Shown here one piece after another: positions 17,967 to 27,077 of a stretch of DNA of 64,000 nt; the first letter of the stretch is position 1; the number at the start of each line of letters is the position of its first letter. Source of the DNA: Actinomycetaceae bacterium (lineage in GTDB: Bacteria; Actinomycetota; Actinomycetes; Actinomycetales; Actinomycetaceae); contig JAQYDG010000004.1 of assembly GCA_028724265.1 (NCBI GenBank), positions 620,001 to 684,000 on the forward strand. Direction: 5' to 3'. A model generated the notes under the pieces. That model made no database searches, had not been told where the DNA came from, and saw nothing but the letters and a program-made list of their open reading frames with translations. A program made the position numbers and the translations under genes.

Positions 17967-18024
17967 ATTTCCTCACAGATTTTTGTTGCTCGAACTGTTT
18001 TGGCGCACCCTGCCTGGGCGCCAA

Positions 18025-18948
18025 TCAGTTCCCCATGGGCTGGATCTTCACTGCGTCCTTCATGCGTGCATTGAAATCATCGGGGGTCTGGGTCTTCAGA
18101 TAAGCATCGATAGCATCTTTGAGCGCAGTGTTTCCTTTGCGGACGGAAATCCCGATATTCACATCCTCGTCAGATACCTTGAAATTATCATTCGTATCCG
18201 TAAAGTCCAGAATCTTCATATCCGGATACGCCAGCACCGCGCCCTGAGCTGTTGGCATATCCGTTACCACGTAGTCCACCTGACCTGTCTGCAGAACCAT
18301 CAGCATCGCAGGAGCATCGTCGGATGGCGCCTGACGCTGCACATTCTTGATCTGTGGAATCAGAGAGTCGTACCACACGGTGCCCGATTGGCTTGTCGCC
18401 TTACCTCCGGCAAGCCCACTCACACCAGCAGCATCTGCAAATTTCGAGTCCTTCTTCGTCAGCACAACGATATTCGCGTACAAGTAGGGGCCGGCAAAAT
18501 CAACTTGCTTGCGCCTCTCGGCAGTAATGGATTGCCCCGCAATCACCGCGTCAACAGTACCGGACTGCACCGCCGGAATCAACGAATCCCACTGGAGCTG
18601 AACGATTTCCAGCTTCCACGAGTTCGCCTGGGCAATAGCCTTCGCCGTCATCACGTCGTACCCGTTGGCATACATGGTGGAATCCTTAATCGGCACCGCT
18701 CCGTGAGCATCCGTCGGTTGAGCCCAATTGTAGGGGGCGTAGGCTGCTTCCATCGCAACGGTAAAAACCCCATCATCCACGCCCGACCCCTGGGCAGAAC
18801 CAGTAGACGCAGCGCCGGCTTCCCCTGCTGCGCTCGCTGACGATGCAGCAGATCCTCCGGAGCCTCCGCTCACAGGGGCTGAAACCGAGCAAGCCGCAAG
18901 ACCCACCATGGCGCCCAGTGCGGCGATACCGTGAAATAGCTTTCTCAT
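18025..18948 (-). CDS. Amino-acid ABC transporter substrate-binding lipoprotein
   Basis: The product is a family 3 (PAAT) extracellular binding protein of about 307 residues. MRKLFHGIAALGAMVGLAAC is a lipoprotein signal with LAAC lipobox, followed by a Ser/Gly/Ala-rich linker of about 40 residues. The binding domain shows FTVAMEAAYAPYNWAQ, YDVMTAKAIAQAN, TVDAVIAGQSITAERRKQVD and QVDYVVTDMPTAQG. Three successive ATG codons occur (18954, 18951, 18948); the last has the best spacing from GAAGGA. It is the first gene of the transporter set. The substrate cannot be told from sequence. Confidence 0.92.
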   Translation of the reverse strand: MRKLFHGIAALGAMVGLAACSVSAPVSGGSGGSAASSASAAGEAGAASTGSAQGSGVDDGVFTVAMEAAYAPYNWAQPTDAHGAVPIKDSTMYANGYDVMTAKAIAQANSWKLEIVQLQWDSLIPAVQSGTVDAVIAGQSITAERRKQVDFAGPYLYANIVVLTKKDSKFADAAGVSGLAGGKATSQSGTVWYDSLIPQIKNVQRQAPSDDAPAMLMVLQTGQVDYVVTDMPTAQGAVLAYPDMKILDFTDTNDNFKVSDEDVNIGISVRKGNTALKDAIDAYLKTQTPDDFNARMKDAVKIQPMGN

Positions 18949-19432
18949 CATCATTCCTTCCATACGTAGTGCGGCCCTGCCGGAAGAATACACAGCCCCA
19001 ACAGACCCGCCACTGGTGTAGCGATTGACGCACGCACCTAGCTCAGCGCGCGCAACATAAGTCATGCACGCGTAGGGTAGAATGCCCACCCTGTTGCCGG
19101 GCAACAAAAATGAAGCCACGGCAACCATGACTTCATACAACGTATGGACCCATGACAGCTCTCCGCAAAGCGACAGTCCAGCAGATGTTCTCCACTGACC
19201 CAGGTTTTCGAGAATCGGGACACCCTCGAATCCTTCGGCGACCTCCCCTTTTGCTCCCAGCGTTCCCGCGCTTCATGGAAGCTACTGATGTTGGCCGCGC
19301 CTCTATCATGCTTATGTTGATATAAAGGCTAGGACGCTTCAGGACGCCACACAAGCTGAGTCATTCATTTTGGCGCTACTGTGACGAATACCGCTCACGG
19401 GCCGCATGAACGTGCGGGATCATCACTAGGAT
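18949..19432. other. Divergent intergenic region with promoter elements
   Basis: No gene is supported. It carries a short GTTGCC/GGCAAC hairpin (about 19082-19094) and, just after it, an inverted repeat with arms ATGAAG and CTTCAT separated by 15 bp. These could be operator or attenuator elements for the leftward amino-acid transporter. The rightward MFS promoter must also lie here. Confidence 0.4.
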
Positions 19433-20806
19433 GTGACTGTGTTCCATCTGCAACGTTCCGTCTCCCGTCCGTCAAGCTCGTCAGCCCCGTCCAACGCACC
19501 GTCAACAGGCCACAGCCGGCGTGCGGGCGCGGCACGGGGAGCCTTCGCATTCATTGTGATGATGGGCGTGGTGAGCCTCTTTTCGGATATGACACATGAG
19601 GGCGCTCGATCAATTCTGGGCGAATACCTCAACTTGACGGGCGCTTCCGCCACGGCGATCGGTTTCGTCTCCGGGTTCGGGGAACTGTGCGGCTACAGTC
19701 TGCGTATCATTTCCGGTTATTTTGCAGATAAATCAAAAAATTATTGGGGTCTAATTATCGCGGGCTACACGATTCAAGTCGTCGCAATCCCCGCACTTGC
19801 CCTCATCCCCGAGCACGGATGGATCCTTGCATGTTCACTCGTGGTGGCCGAAAGGATTGGCAAGGCCGTCAAGAAGCCAGCAAAGAACACGCTTGTGAGT
19901 TTTGCCGCCAGCGAGGTCGGTACAGGGAAAGGTTTCGCATATCAGGAGTTCTTGGATCAGCTTGGCGCCTTCCTCGGCCCAGCGATGTTGTTTGTGATCG
20001 GACTCGTTCAAGGTACGAGTCATCTGTTCTCCACCTACCGGCTTTCCTTCGCCCTCCTCGGGATCCCCGCTGCAATCACAATCTCCCTGCTGATCGCAGC
20101 GCGGCGAGCTTATCCACACCCTGAAAACTTTGAAGAGCCAACCCCCGAGGAACAAGGTAATGCGCCGCATGACGAGGCGACGAGCTCTGATACGCCGAGA
20201 AATCAATCGCATGACGCGCAGCCGTCAACGTCATTTCATTTTCGCCGGTCCTTTGCGGTGTACATGATAGCGATCTGCCTGTTTGCGTTCGGGTTTGCAG
20301 ATTTCACACTGATCACCCTGCACGTGGCAGCCACACACCTGTTCCCAGCCGAAAGCTATAGCTTGCTCTATGCAGGAGCTATGGCAGTGGATGCTGTGGC
20401 CGCTCTCGTTTTCGGCAGCTTGTACGACAAGGTTGGGCTGCGCGCCCTGATGATATCAACTGCGCTTTCCGCCCTTTTCCCGCCACTCATTTTTCTGCCA
20501 CACTCGGCTGCGTTGATATGCCTCGGGATTGCGCTGTGGGGCGTTGGCATGGGTGCACAGGAGAGCATCATGAAAGCCGCCGTAGCCACAATCATTCCCC
20601 GCAGCATGCGTGCCACTGGCTATGGCATCTTCGAAACCGGCTTCGGTGTGGCATGGTTTATTGGCAGTTGGTTGCTCGGTTATCTGTACGACACGAACCT
20701 GATTGCGCTCGTCATCGTATCCGTTACAACACAGCTACTCGCTATCGTGTTCTACTTTCAGTGCATGCGCATCGCACACAACGAGACGAGCGAACTCCTT
20801 CAGTGA
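19433..20806 (+). CDS. MFS transporter of unknown substrate
   Basis: The 457-residue membrane protein shows 10 to 12 hydrophobic helices, typical MFS loop signatures after helix 2 (GYFADKSKN) and the repeat GSLYDKVGLRALM in the second half. A long charged loop (about residues 225-275) separates the two six-helix bundles. The N-terminal 37 residues are Ser/Pro/Arg-rich and hydrophilic, so the true start may be later than GTG 19433; a second GTG at 19439 has better ribosome spacing. Nothing in the sequence tells the substrate. It is transcribed away from the first amino-acid transporter. Confidence 0.85.
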   Translation: MTVFHLQRSVSRPSSSSAPSNAPSTGHSRRAGAARGAFAFIVMMGVVSLFSDMTHEGARSILGEYLNLTGASATAIGFVSGFGELCGYSLRIISGYFADKSKNYWGLIIAGYTIQVVAIPALALIPEHGWILACSLVVAERIGKAVKKPAKNTLVSFAASEVGTGKGFAYQEFLDQLGAFLGPAMLFVIGLVQGTSHLFSTYRLSFALLGIPAAITISLLIAARRAYPHPENFEEPTPEEQGNAPHDEATSSDTPRNQSHDAQPSTSFHFRRSFAVYMIAICLFAFGFADFTLITLHVAATHLFPAESYSLLYAGAMAVDAVAALVFGSLYDKVGLRALMISTALSALFPPLIFLPHSAALICLGIALWGVGMGAQESIMKAAVATIIPRSMRATGYGIFETGFGVAWFIGSWLLGYLYDTNLIALVIVSVTTQLLAIVFYFQCMRIAHNETSELLQ

Positions 20807-20972
20807 ACGCTGAGTACGTTCTGATAAGCGTTCTGATGCGTTGCATATCACCTCGGTATGGCACATACCCGGTTGTACTTTCGTACGCTAAAGCGCTACA
20901 GTACTAAAGCGTCAGCATTGTTCATGACGCGCTGGCTACACCAGACGGGCGATGCGTGACGATACGCAGTCA

Positions 20973-21006
20973 CACATGCGCATGCGCTGTCATGCAAGCG
21001 CATGTG
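20973..21006. promoter_or_regulatory. Inverted repeat upstream of the TrpR-like gene
   Basis: Arms CACATGCGC (20973-20981) and GCGCATGTG (20998-21006) are perfect complements around a 16-nt loop, 38 bp before the TrpR-like start codon. The arms could act as a repressor operator or as a hairpin in the leader transcript. The rest of 20807-21044 contains no gene. Confidence 0.5.
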
Positions 21007-21044
21007 ATGACGCACGTCCACAGCTCTCAGGGAAAGGACACGCG

Positions 21045-21365
21045 ATGCAGGCACTCAACAACGACTCGGTGGAGCGGCTGTGCACAGCATTCGCGTCCCT
21101 CAACTCTGAGCAGGATGTGCGCGACTTCCTTGAGGATCTGTGCACAATCAAAGAAATTCTCGATATGGCGTCCCGCCTCGATGCCGCACTCCTCCTGGAA
21201 TCTGGCAAGAGCTATACGGAAGTGAGCGACACGCTCTCCACCTCGTCTGCGACGATCAGCCGCGTCAATAAAGCGCTCCACTATGGTACCGGAGGCTATA
21301 AGGCTGTGATCGAGCATCTTAAAGGTACCGACACACCACAGACCACCCGAGAAAAACACCGATAG
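21045..21365 (+). CDS. YerC/TrpR-like transcriptional regulator
   Basis: The 106-residue protein matches the TrpR-related YerC/YecD group: LCTAFASLNSEQDVRDFLED and LCTIKEILDMASRLDAALLL, followed by a helix-turn-helix with the typical YTEVSDTLSTSSATISRVNK and ALHYGTGGYK. The ATG at 21045 has GGGAAAGGA before it. It precedes an amino-acid importer by 95 bp in the same direction, so it may regulate that transporter in response to an amino acid, as TrpR does with tryptophan. The ligand is not known for YerC-type proteins, so this is inference. Confidence 0.88.
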   Translation: MQALNNDSVERLCTAFASLNSEQDVRDFLEDLCTIKEILDMASRLDAALLLESGKSYTEVSDTLSTSSATISRVNKALHYGTGGYKAVIEHLKGTDTPQTTREKHR

Positions 21366-21459
21366 ACGGCGCCATCGTCACACCACAAAAACAGTCACGC
21401 TGCAACACATAGTTTCACATGAAACACACTCACAGCACAGCACACAGGAAGGAGATGCC

Positions 21460-22512
21460 ATGGCACCCACACCGCAAACGGCACGCATCGATCGTGCTTC
21501 CCGTTTAACCCCCACAACAGGAACACTCCCTACAGCACCCGACCTTGCTACGTACGCCGTTCAAGGAGGCGACGCCCGTCATGGCATGTCACAGGTTCAA
21601 AGGCCTTCGTGGCGTACCGCCAACCGTCAGCCCGCAGCGTGGCACCTGATCCCGCTTGTCGCGCTCCTCCTTGCCATCAGCCTCGCTCTCGGAGCGTGTG
21701 GATCCGGCGCGTCAGAGTCCAGCAGCGGCACCACAACATCCGCAGCAGCCACACAAGCCACAGGCAAGGGTGCCGATAAGGGCATAGACGTTGAGCCAAC
21801 AAAGGGCATGGATTTTATTGTTGGCTTCGATTCGTCATACCCGCCTTATGGATTTATCGCCGACGACGGCAGCTATACCGGATTCGATCTTGACCTTGCC
21901 AAAGAGGTCGCCGCACGCAACGGGTGGAAGTTCACAGCGCAACCCATCAACTGGGATGCCAAAGACGCCGAGCTCGACTCCGGCACGATTACCGCACTCT
22001 GGAATGGTTTCACGCTGGAAGGCCGCGAAGATAAGTACACGTTCTCCGCGCCCTATATGCTCAACGCGCAAGTCGTCGTGGTGAAAAAGACCTCAGGTAT
22101 CACGGATCTGGGGAGCCTTGCCGGCAAAGCAGTGGTCACTCAGGTTGATTCTGCGGCACTGGACGTCCTGAAGAACAACCAAAAAGATCTCGCAGCAACA
22201 TTCGGATCTTTAGAAGAACGGCCAGACTATGACGAGGCATTTATGGAACTCAAAGCAGGCGCTGTAGACGCCGTTGCATGTGACCTCTCCATTGCGCAAT
22301 ACCAGATGGCCGCACAACCAGGCACCTATACGCAGCTGCCGACATCACTTTCGGACGAACACTACGCCGTCGGCTTCAAGCGGGGCTCAGCCAAACTTGC
22401 AGATGCCGTCACCGCCACGCTCCGCCAGATGAGTGCAGACGGCACCGTAGAAAAGATCGCCAAGAAGTACGCCGCATACGGGTTGTCATATTCAAACTGG
22501 CAGCTGAAGTAG
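21460..22512 (+). CDS. Amino-acid ABC transporter substrate-binding lipoprotein
   Basis: The family 3 binding protein is up to 350 residues. The lipoprotein signal LIPLVALLLAISLALGAC lies about 60 residues in, if ATG 21460 (strong AAGGAGATGCC) is used. An in-frame ATG at 21586 (AAGGAGG 16 nt before it) would place the signal near the N-terminus as usual. The mature part shows DFIVGFDSSYPPYGFIADDG, YTGFDLDLAKEVAARNGWKF and VDAVACDLSIAQYQM. It is followed by a permease and an ATPase that complete a second PAAT importer. The substrate is unknown. Confidence 0.9.
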   Translation: MAPTPQTARIDRASRLTPTTGTLPTAPDLATYAVQGGDARHGMSQVQRPSWRTANRQPAAWHLIPLVALLLAISLALGACGSGASESSSGTTTSAAATQATGKGADKGIDVEPTKGMDFIVGFDSSYPPYGFIADDGSYTGFDLDLAKEVAARNGWKFTAQPINWDAKDAELDSGTITALWNGFTLEGREDKYTFSAPYMLNAQVVVVKKTSGITDLGSLAGKAVVTQVDSAALDVLKNNQKDLAATFGSLEERPDYDEAFMELKAGAVDAVACDLSIAQYQMAAQPGTYTQLPTSLSDEHYAVGFKRGSAKLADAVTATLRQMSADGTVEKIAKKYAAYGLSYSNWQLK

Positions 22513-22641
22513 CTGAAGTCCACTCTCCCTATCGGGGTGCCACTGCCAACGCGGCTGACGCTGTACCGAGATCACACCGATACCGCCTACGCGGCTGCGT
22601 CACAAAAACCGTCATAGAAGAACGCGAGAGAAAGAGGAACT

Positions 22642-23295
22642 GTGTCCATTTCCGTGATGCTTTCCCAACTGGTACAGGGACTGTGGATGAGCCTAGCGAT
22701 TTTCGGCCTCACACTTCTCGGCTCCCTGCCGCTCGGAGTGCCGGTCGCCCTGGCACGGCTCTCAACATTCTGGCCGCTGGCATGGATCGCGCGCATCTAT
22801 ATTTCGATCATGCGCGGAACGCCTCTGATGCTGCAGCTTTTCGCGGTCTATTTCGGCCCCTACTATGTGTTTGGCATCGAGCTGAATCCGAATTCTAAGT
22901 TCTACGCCGTGATTGTGGCGTTCATTCTGAACTACGCTGCATATTTCGCTGAAATTTACCGGTCGGGAATCCAAGCAGTGCCGCATGGACAGTGGGAAGC
23001 AGCAGATGTGCTGGGCTATTCGCGCGCGCAGACCATGACGCGTATCGTCCTCCCGCAAATGTTCAAGGCGGTGTTGCCGTCAGTGGGAAATGAGGTGATC
23101 GCACTCGTCAAAGACACCTCGCTGGCATTTTCGATCGGCTTGCTGGAGATGTTCTCGGTGGCAAAATCACTCGCAGCATCCCAAGCAAACCTGCTCCCAT
23201 TCTTGCTGGCTGCCGCGCTCTACTGGGTCGTCAATTTTGTGGTCGAAATTGTGCTCGCACACCTAGAAAAGCGCTATGCGTACTATCACGCATAA
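22642..23295 (+). CDS. Amino-acid ABC transporter permease
   Basis: The 217-residue HisQ/GlnP-type permease starts at GTG. It has about five hydrophobic helices, SIMRGTPLMLQLFAVYFGPY in the middle and the EAA loop QAVPHGQWEAADVLGYSRAQ followed by RIVLPQMFKAVLPSVGNE. GAAAGAGGAACT before the GTG can serve as ribosome site. Gaps of 129 bp and 78 bp separate it from its partner genes, all rightward. Confidence 0.92.
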   Translation: MSISVMLSQLVQGLWMSLAIFGLTLLGSLPLGVPVALARLSTFWPLAWIARIYISIMRGTPLMLQLFAVYFGPYYVFGIELNPNSKFYAVIVAFILNYAAYFAEIYRSGIQAVPHGQWEAADVLGYSRAQTMTRIVLPQMFKAVLPSVGNEVIALVKDTSLAFSIGLLEMFSVAKSLAASQANLLPFLLAAALYWVVNFVVEIVLAHLEKRYAYYHA

Positions 23296-23373
23296 ATTCA
23301 CGCATAACGCGCTGCTCGCTTCCACAGAATTCAGCACACGCGGCTATCCTCGTCACACGGAATAAGGAGAAAA

Positions 23374-24174
23374 ATGAAACTTATGCCTCTGAATTCGTTC
23401 AGCAACTCAACAGAGACCGTGCGTCCCGTCGTGAGCGTCAAGGGTGCACGCAAGTCGTTTGGCACCACAGACGTACTGAGGGGCATCAGCTTCGACGTGA
23501 TGCCAGGGGAGGTTCTTGCGATTATCGGACCGAGCGGCGGCGGAAAATCGACGCTGCTGCGGTGCATGGCTCTGCTTGAAAAGCTAGATTCCGGAAGTAT
23601 AAGTTTTGGCGACCTCCAGGTGGCCACCGACAACGGATCCGGCAGTGTATACGCCAACAAAGCCACCATCGCCGCTGCCAAACAGCGCTTTGGGTTCGTG
23701 TTCCAGAACTTCAACCTCTTCCCGCACTGGTCGGCGCTGCGCAATATTACCGATGCGCCCATCACGGTTCAAAAACGCCCGAAGGCGGACGTCGAAGCAG
23801 AAGCACGGGTGCTCATTGCGCAGATGGGTCTTGAAGGCACCGAAAGTAAGGTGCCGAGCGAGCTTTCAGGAGGTCAAGCTCAGCGCGTCTCGATCGCGCG
23901 GGCTCTGGCCATGAAACCGGATGTTTTGTTCTTCGACGAACCGACGTCGGCGCTGGATCCCAAATTGACCGCTGACGTGCTGCGTGTGATCCGCGATTTG
24001 GCCGCACAACATATGACGATGGTGATCGTCACGCACGAAATGAATTTCGCCAGGGACGTTGCCGACCATGTGATCTTCATGGACGGCGGCACGATCGTGG
24101 AGCAAGGATCAGCAGCACAGGTGATTGAGCACCCGCGCGAAGACCGCACTCAAGCATTCCTCGCCAACAACTGA
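23374..24174 (+). CDS. Amino-acid ABC transporter, ATP-binding protein
   Basis: The 266-residue ABC ATPase has Walker [15 protein letters not shown]-loop [16 protein letters not shown], signature LSGGQAQRVSIARALA, Walker [16 protein letters not shown] and H-loop VIVTHEMNFARD. TAAGGAGAAAA precedes the ATG. It is the last gene of the TrpR-like/binding protein/permease/ATPase set and is convergent with ppk after 95 bp. The PAAT-type wording matches the first transporter ATPase, so the strain has two separate polar amino-acid importers within 8 kb. Confidence 0.94.
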   Translation: MKLMPLNSFSNSTETVRPVVSVKGARKSFGTTDVLRGISFDVMPGEVLAIIGPSGGGKSTLLRCMALLEKLDSGSISFGDLQVATDNGSGSVYANKATIAAAKQRFGFVFQNFNLFPHWSALRNITDAPITVQKRPKADVEAEARVLIAQMGLEGTESKVPSELSGGQAQRVSIARALAMKPDVLFFDEPTSALDPKLTADVLRVIRDLAAQHMTMVIVTHEMNFARDVADHVIFMDGGTIVEQGSAAQVIEHPREDRTQAFLANN

Positions 24175-24269
24175 GGCGCGCGAACGTGCGGCAACAGTTC
24201 GGCGAGAACTGAGCGCAATCATGAAGCGTATTGAGCGTGGATTGAGCGCGAAGGCACAACGATTGTGCG

Positions 24270-26963
24270 CTACCGAGTACCACCGCCGAACAGCACTTTG
24301 AAAGCCTGAGCGAACATGTGCATCGACTGCGTCAGGCGTGAAGACGCATTCGTGTTACCTGCATCGGCCTCACGCCGAGTACTGGCAGACGTAGCCTGAG
24401 TACTGGGAGACGTAGCACCCTGCTGCTGCTCCGGCTCCACCTGGTTTGATCCCGCTGCTCCGCCCGAATCCTGGAGCAGCGCATCCTGCCGACTCGGATC
24501 CTTCAGCTGCAAATCCTCCTCGCGCACATCGACAGCCTGAGTATCCGTGCTGATGCCAGCAGCCTCGCCGCCCTCAGCAACGCTCTGAGCCACTGCCATG
24601 CCCAGAGCCGCGTCCTGAGCAGCACGTTGAGCAGTGTTTTGAGCGGCAGACTCCGCAGATCCCGCAACCCCTGCACCAGCATCTGCAGCGACCACATCAC
24701 CCGCACGGGTCTCGTCTGCCACACTCGTCTCGTCTGCCGCACGCATACGGCCACGAGCAGAATCAGTAGTGCCGTCGCCAAAGACGTCGGCCAAGCGCTC
24801 AGCCGCCTCAGCCTTCACCATTGGGCGGGACTCGATCCGCGTATGGTACGACACATTCGTCATCAAACCGGCAGCCGCAGCCCGCTGGGAGGCCACCTGC
24901 ATAAACGTGGCCTGCGAATCCACCAGAGCGTCCGACGGCATCACCTCAACGCGGTGCAGCATCCCGTCAGATCCCACCACACGCGCTTTCACGTTGTCTT
25001 CCAGCTGGGTGTCGAGCACGAAGCGAATCCGCTTACGAAGCCGCTCGTCAAACACAGGAAAAGCAATTTCCACACGTCGTTCGGTATTGCGCGTCATCAG
25101 ATCGGCACTCGCCAGGTAGACCATGTCCCCGTCGCCAAAACTATAAATACGCGCGTGTTCCAAGAAACGCCCCACAATCGAGCGAATACGGATATTGTCG
25201 GTTTTCCCTGGAATCCCGGGCAAGAGGCACGCAATGCCACGCACAATCAGATCAATCTGAACACCGGCTTGCGACGCTTCCGCAAGCTTGTCGATCAGTT
25301 CGCGGTCGGTCAGGGAGTTCATCTTGAACACGCATCTGCCTTCTTCACCCGCGCGTGCACGCTCTATCTCGCGGTCAATTCCCCGCATAATCAGCGGTTT
25401 CAACGAGTGGGGTGCCACACCCAGGTAGCGATATTCACCCGCCAGATTCGAGAGCGACATATTGCGGAAGAAAGCGTTGGCGTCCTCGCCAATACCGGGA
25501 TCCGCCGTCATCAGCGACAGATCCGAGTATTGCTTCGCCGTTTTCTCGTTGTAATTACCCGTGCCAAGCTGCGTAATCCGCTGAATCCTGCCGTCCATGC
25601 GCCGCGTGATTTGGCAGATCTTCGAATGAACTTTGAATCGATCCTCACCGTAGTAGACGATACAGCCCGCTTCTTCCATTCTGCCGGCCCAGTCGATATT
25701 GTTCTGCTCGTCAAAGCGAGCACGCAGCTCCATCAGCACCGTCACTTCTTTGCCGTTCTCGGCTGCGGCGATCAAGAACTCGGCCAGACGGCTCTGCTTC
25801 GCAATTCGGTACAGCGTGATCTTGATGGAAATCACCGACGGATCGTAGGCGGCCTCGTGGATGAGCTCCACAAAGGGATCCATCGTTTCGTAGGGATAGA
25901 ACAGCATAATGTCGTGAGCCATCACCTGCTCGTAGATGGCATGTCCGGGAATCACATCCGGGGAAGGCTGCGGGGAAAATGCCGGGTAGGTCAGTTCCCT
26001 CTTCGAGAATGCGGGGAGGTGATCCTCCAGGCCGAACACGTAGCCCAAGTCGAGTGGACACTTGGCAACGAAAACGCGATCCTCGTCAAGGATCAGCAGT
26101 TTTCGCATCATCTTGATCAGATCGGGGTCGAAATTGTCCTGCAGCTCCAGCCGCACAGGTGCCAAGCGCAGACGTTTCTTCAACACTTTCTTCATATGCG
26201 AGCGGTAGTCGTCGTCATCGTCGTCGAACACGTCATCCGGATCGATATCCGCGTTACGCGTAAGCCGCATAATCGTTTTGCGGTTTACATGGAAGCTGGA
26301 CCCAAAGGCGTCATCTGCGCACGCGAGCAGAATATCTTCCATCAGAATGTAGCGGTAGCCAGCCGTTTTCTTGGCCTTCTGATCGTGAGGCAGCTGCACC
26401 ACGCGCGGCAGCGAATCGGGGATGTCGATCAGACCCAGGATGTTCTTTTCCTGTGCGGAATCCAGCGAATACACCGCGTACAGCTTCAGATTCCTCAGGT
26501 TCGGGAAGGGGTGACGAGGATCGATGATCCCAGGGGAAATAATGGGCTGCACATACGCCTCGTAGTAGTTCTGGACGAACTCCCGATCAGCATCGGAGAG
26601 CGTCCTCCACGTCACCCGATGCAGACCGTAACCCTGAAGATCCTTTTCCACACGCTCAAAGGCCTTCGCGTGATCCCGAATCGAGGGGTGCAAAGCGGAG
26701 AGGATCGCAGCAATTTGTTCGGTTGGCGTCTGGTTCGACTTGTTATCTACCGGCTCCTTTTTCAGCCGGGACACTTCTTGCAGGCCACCGACGCGGATCA
26801 TAAAAAACTCGTCCAAATTAGATGTGAAAATTGAGACGAATTTGAGCCGCTCGAAAAGTGGCGTTTCTGGTGCAGAGGCTTCTTCGAGCACCCGATCGTT
26901 GAACCGCAGCCAGGAAAGCTCACGGTTCTGCGTGTAGGAAAAATCTAGATCGGCGTTGCTCAT
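24270..26963 (-). CDS. ppk: Polyphosphate kinase 1 with long disordered C-terminal tail
   Basis: PPK1 makes polyphosphate from ATP and reverses it. Seen: NRELSWLRFNDRVLEEA near the N-terminus, FFMIRVGGLQEVSR, a phosphohistidine region KVHSKICQITRR, TQLGTGNYNEKTAKQYSDLS, and SADLMTRNTERRVEIAFPVF in the C2 domain. The ATG at 26963 has GAGGAGCGAG before it, giving 897 residues. The catalytic core ends near residue 700. The last 200 residues are Ala, Gln, Ser, Thr, Asp and Glu-rich and look disordered, but end in an amphipathic RLTQSMHMFAQAFKVLFGGG. Such a tail is not part of the usual enzyme (about 690-730 residues). Confidence 0.93.
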   Translation of the reverse strand: MSNADLDFSYTQNRELSWLRFNDRVLEEASAPETPLFERLKFVSIFTSNLDEFFMIRVGGLQEVSRLKKEPVDNKSNQTPTEQIAAILSALHPSIRDHAKAFERVEKDLQGYGLHRVTWRTLSDADREFVQNYYEAYVQPIISPGIIDPRHPFPNLRNLKLYAVYSLDSAQEKNILGLIDIPDSLPRVVQLPHDQKAKKTAGYRYILMEDILLACADDAFGSSFHVNRKTIMRLTRNADIDPDDVFDDDDDDYRSHMKKVLKKRLRLAPVRLELQDNFDPDLIKMMRKLLILDEDRVFVAKCPLDLGYVFGLEDHLPAFSKRELTYPAFSPQPSPDVIPGHAIYEQVMAHDIMLFYPYETMDPFVELIHEAAYDPSVISIKITLYRIAKQSRLAEFLIAAAENGKEVTVLMELRARFDEQNNIDWAGRMEEAGCIVYYGEDRFKVHSKICQITRRMDGRIQRITQLGTGNYNEKTAKQYSDLSLMTADPGIGEDANAFFRNMSLSNLAGEYRYLGVAPHSLKPLIMRGIDREIERARAGEEGRCVFKMNSLTDRELIDKLAEASQAGVQIDLIVRGIACLLPGIPGKTDNIRIRSIVGRFLEHARIYSFGDGDMVYLASADLMTRNTERRVEIAFPVFDERLRKRIRFVLDTQLEDNVKARVVGSDGMLHRVEVMPSDALVDSQATFMQVASQRAAAAGLMTNVSYHTRIESRPMVKAEAAERLADVFGDGTTDSARGRMRAADETSVADETRAGDVVAADAGAGVAGSAESAAQNTAQRAAQDAALGMAVAQSVAEGGEAAGISTDTQAVDVREEDLQLKDPSRQDALLQDSGGAAGSNQVEPEQQQGATSPSTQATSASTRREADAGNTNASSRLTQSMHMFAQAFKVLFGGGTR

Positions 26964-27077
26964 TCTCGCTCCTCTTTTGCCAACACCAGCACTCGTGCCA
27001 CCGAGATCGCTCGTGCCACCATGATTGCTCACGAACCACGAAGGCCAGCCCCAGCGGAGCTACACCTCCGGCCGTCC

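Noticed and set aside
20860-20915. Possible Trp-type operator (GTAC repeats) before the TrpR-like gene
   Set aside because: The GTAC and CTAAAGCG repeats are not a proper palindrome and resemblance to the E. coli trp operator is slight.
24627-26834. 735-codon open frame antisense to ppk
   Set aside because: It lies wholly inside the well-supported PPK1 gene on the other strand, has no family resemblance and no ribosome site; a GC-driven shadow.
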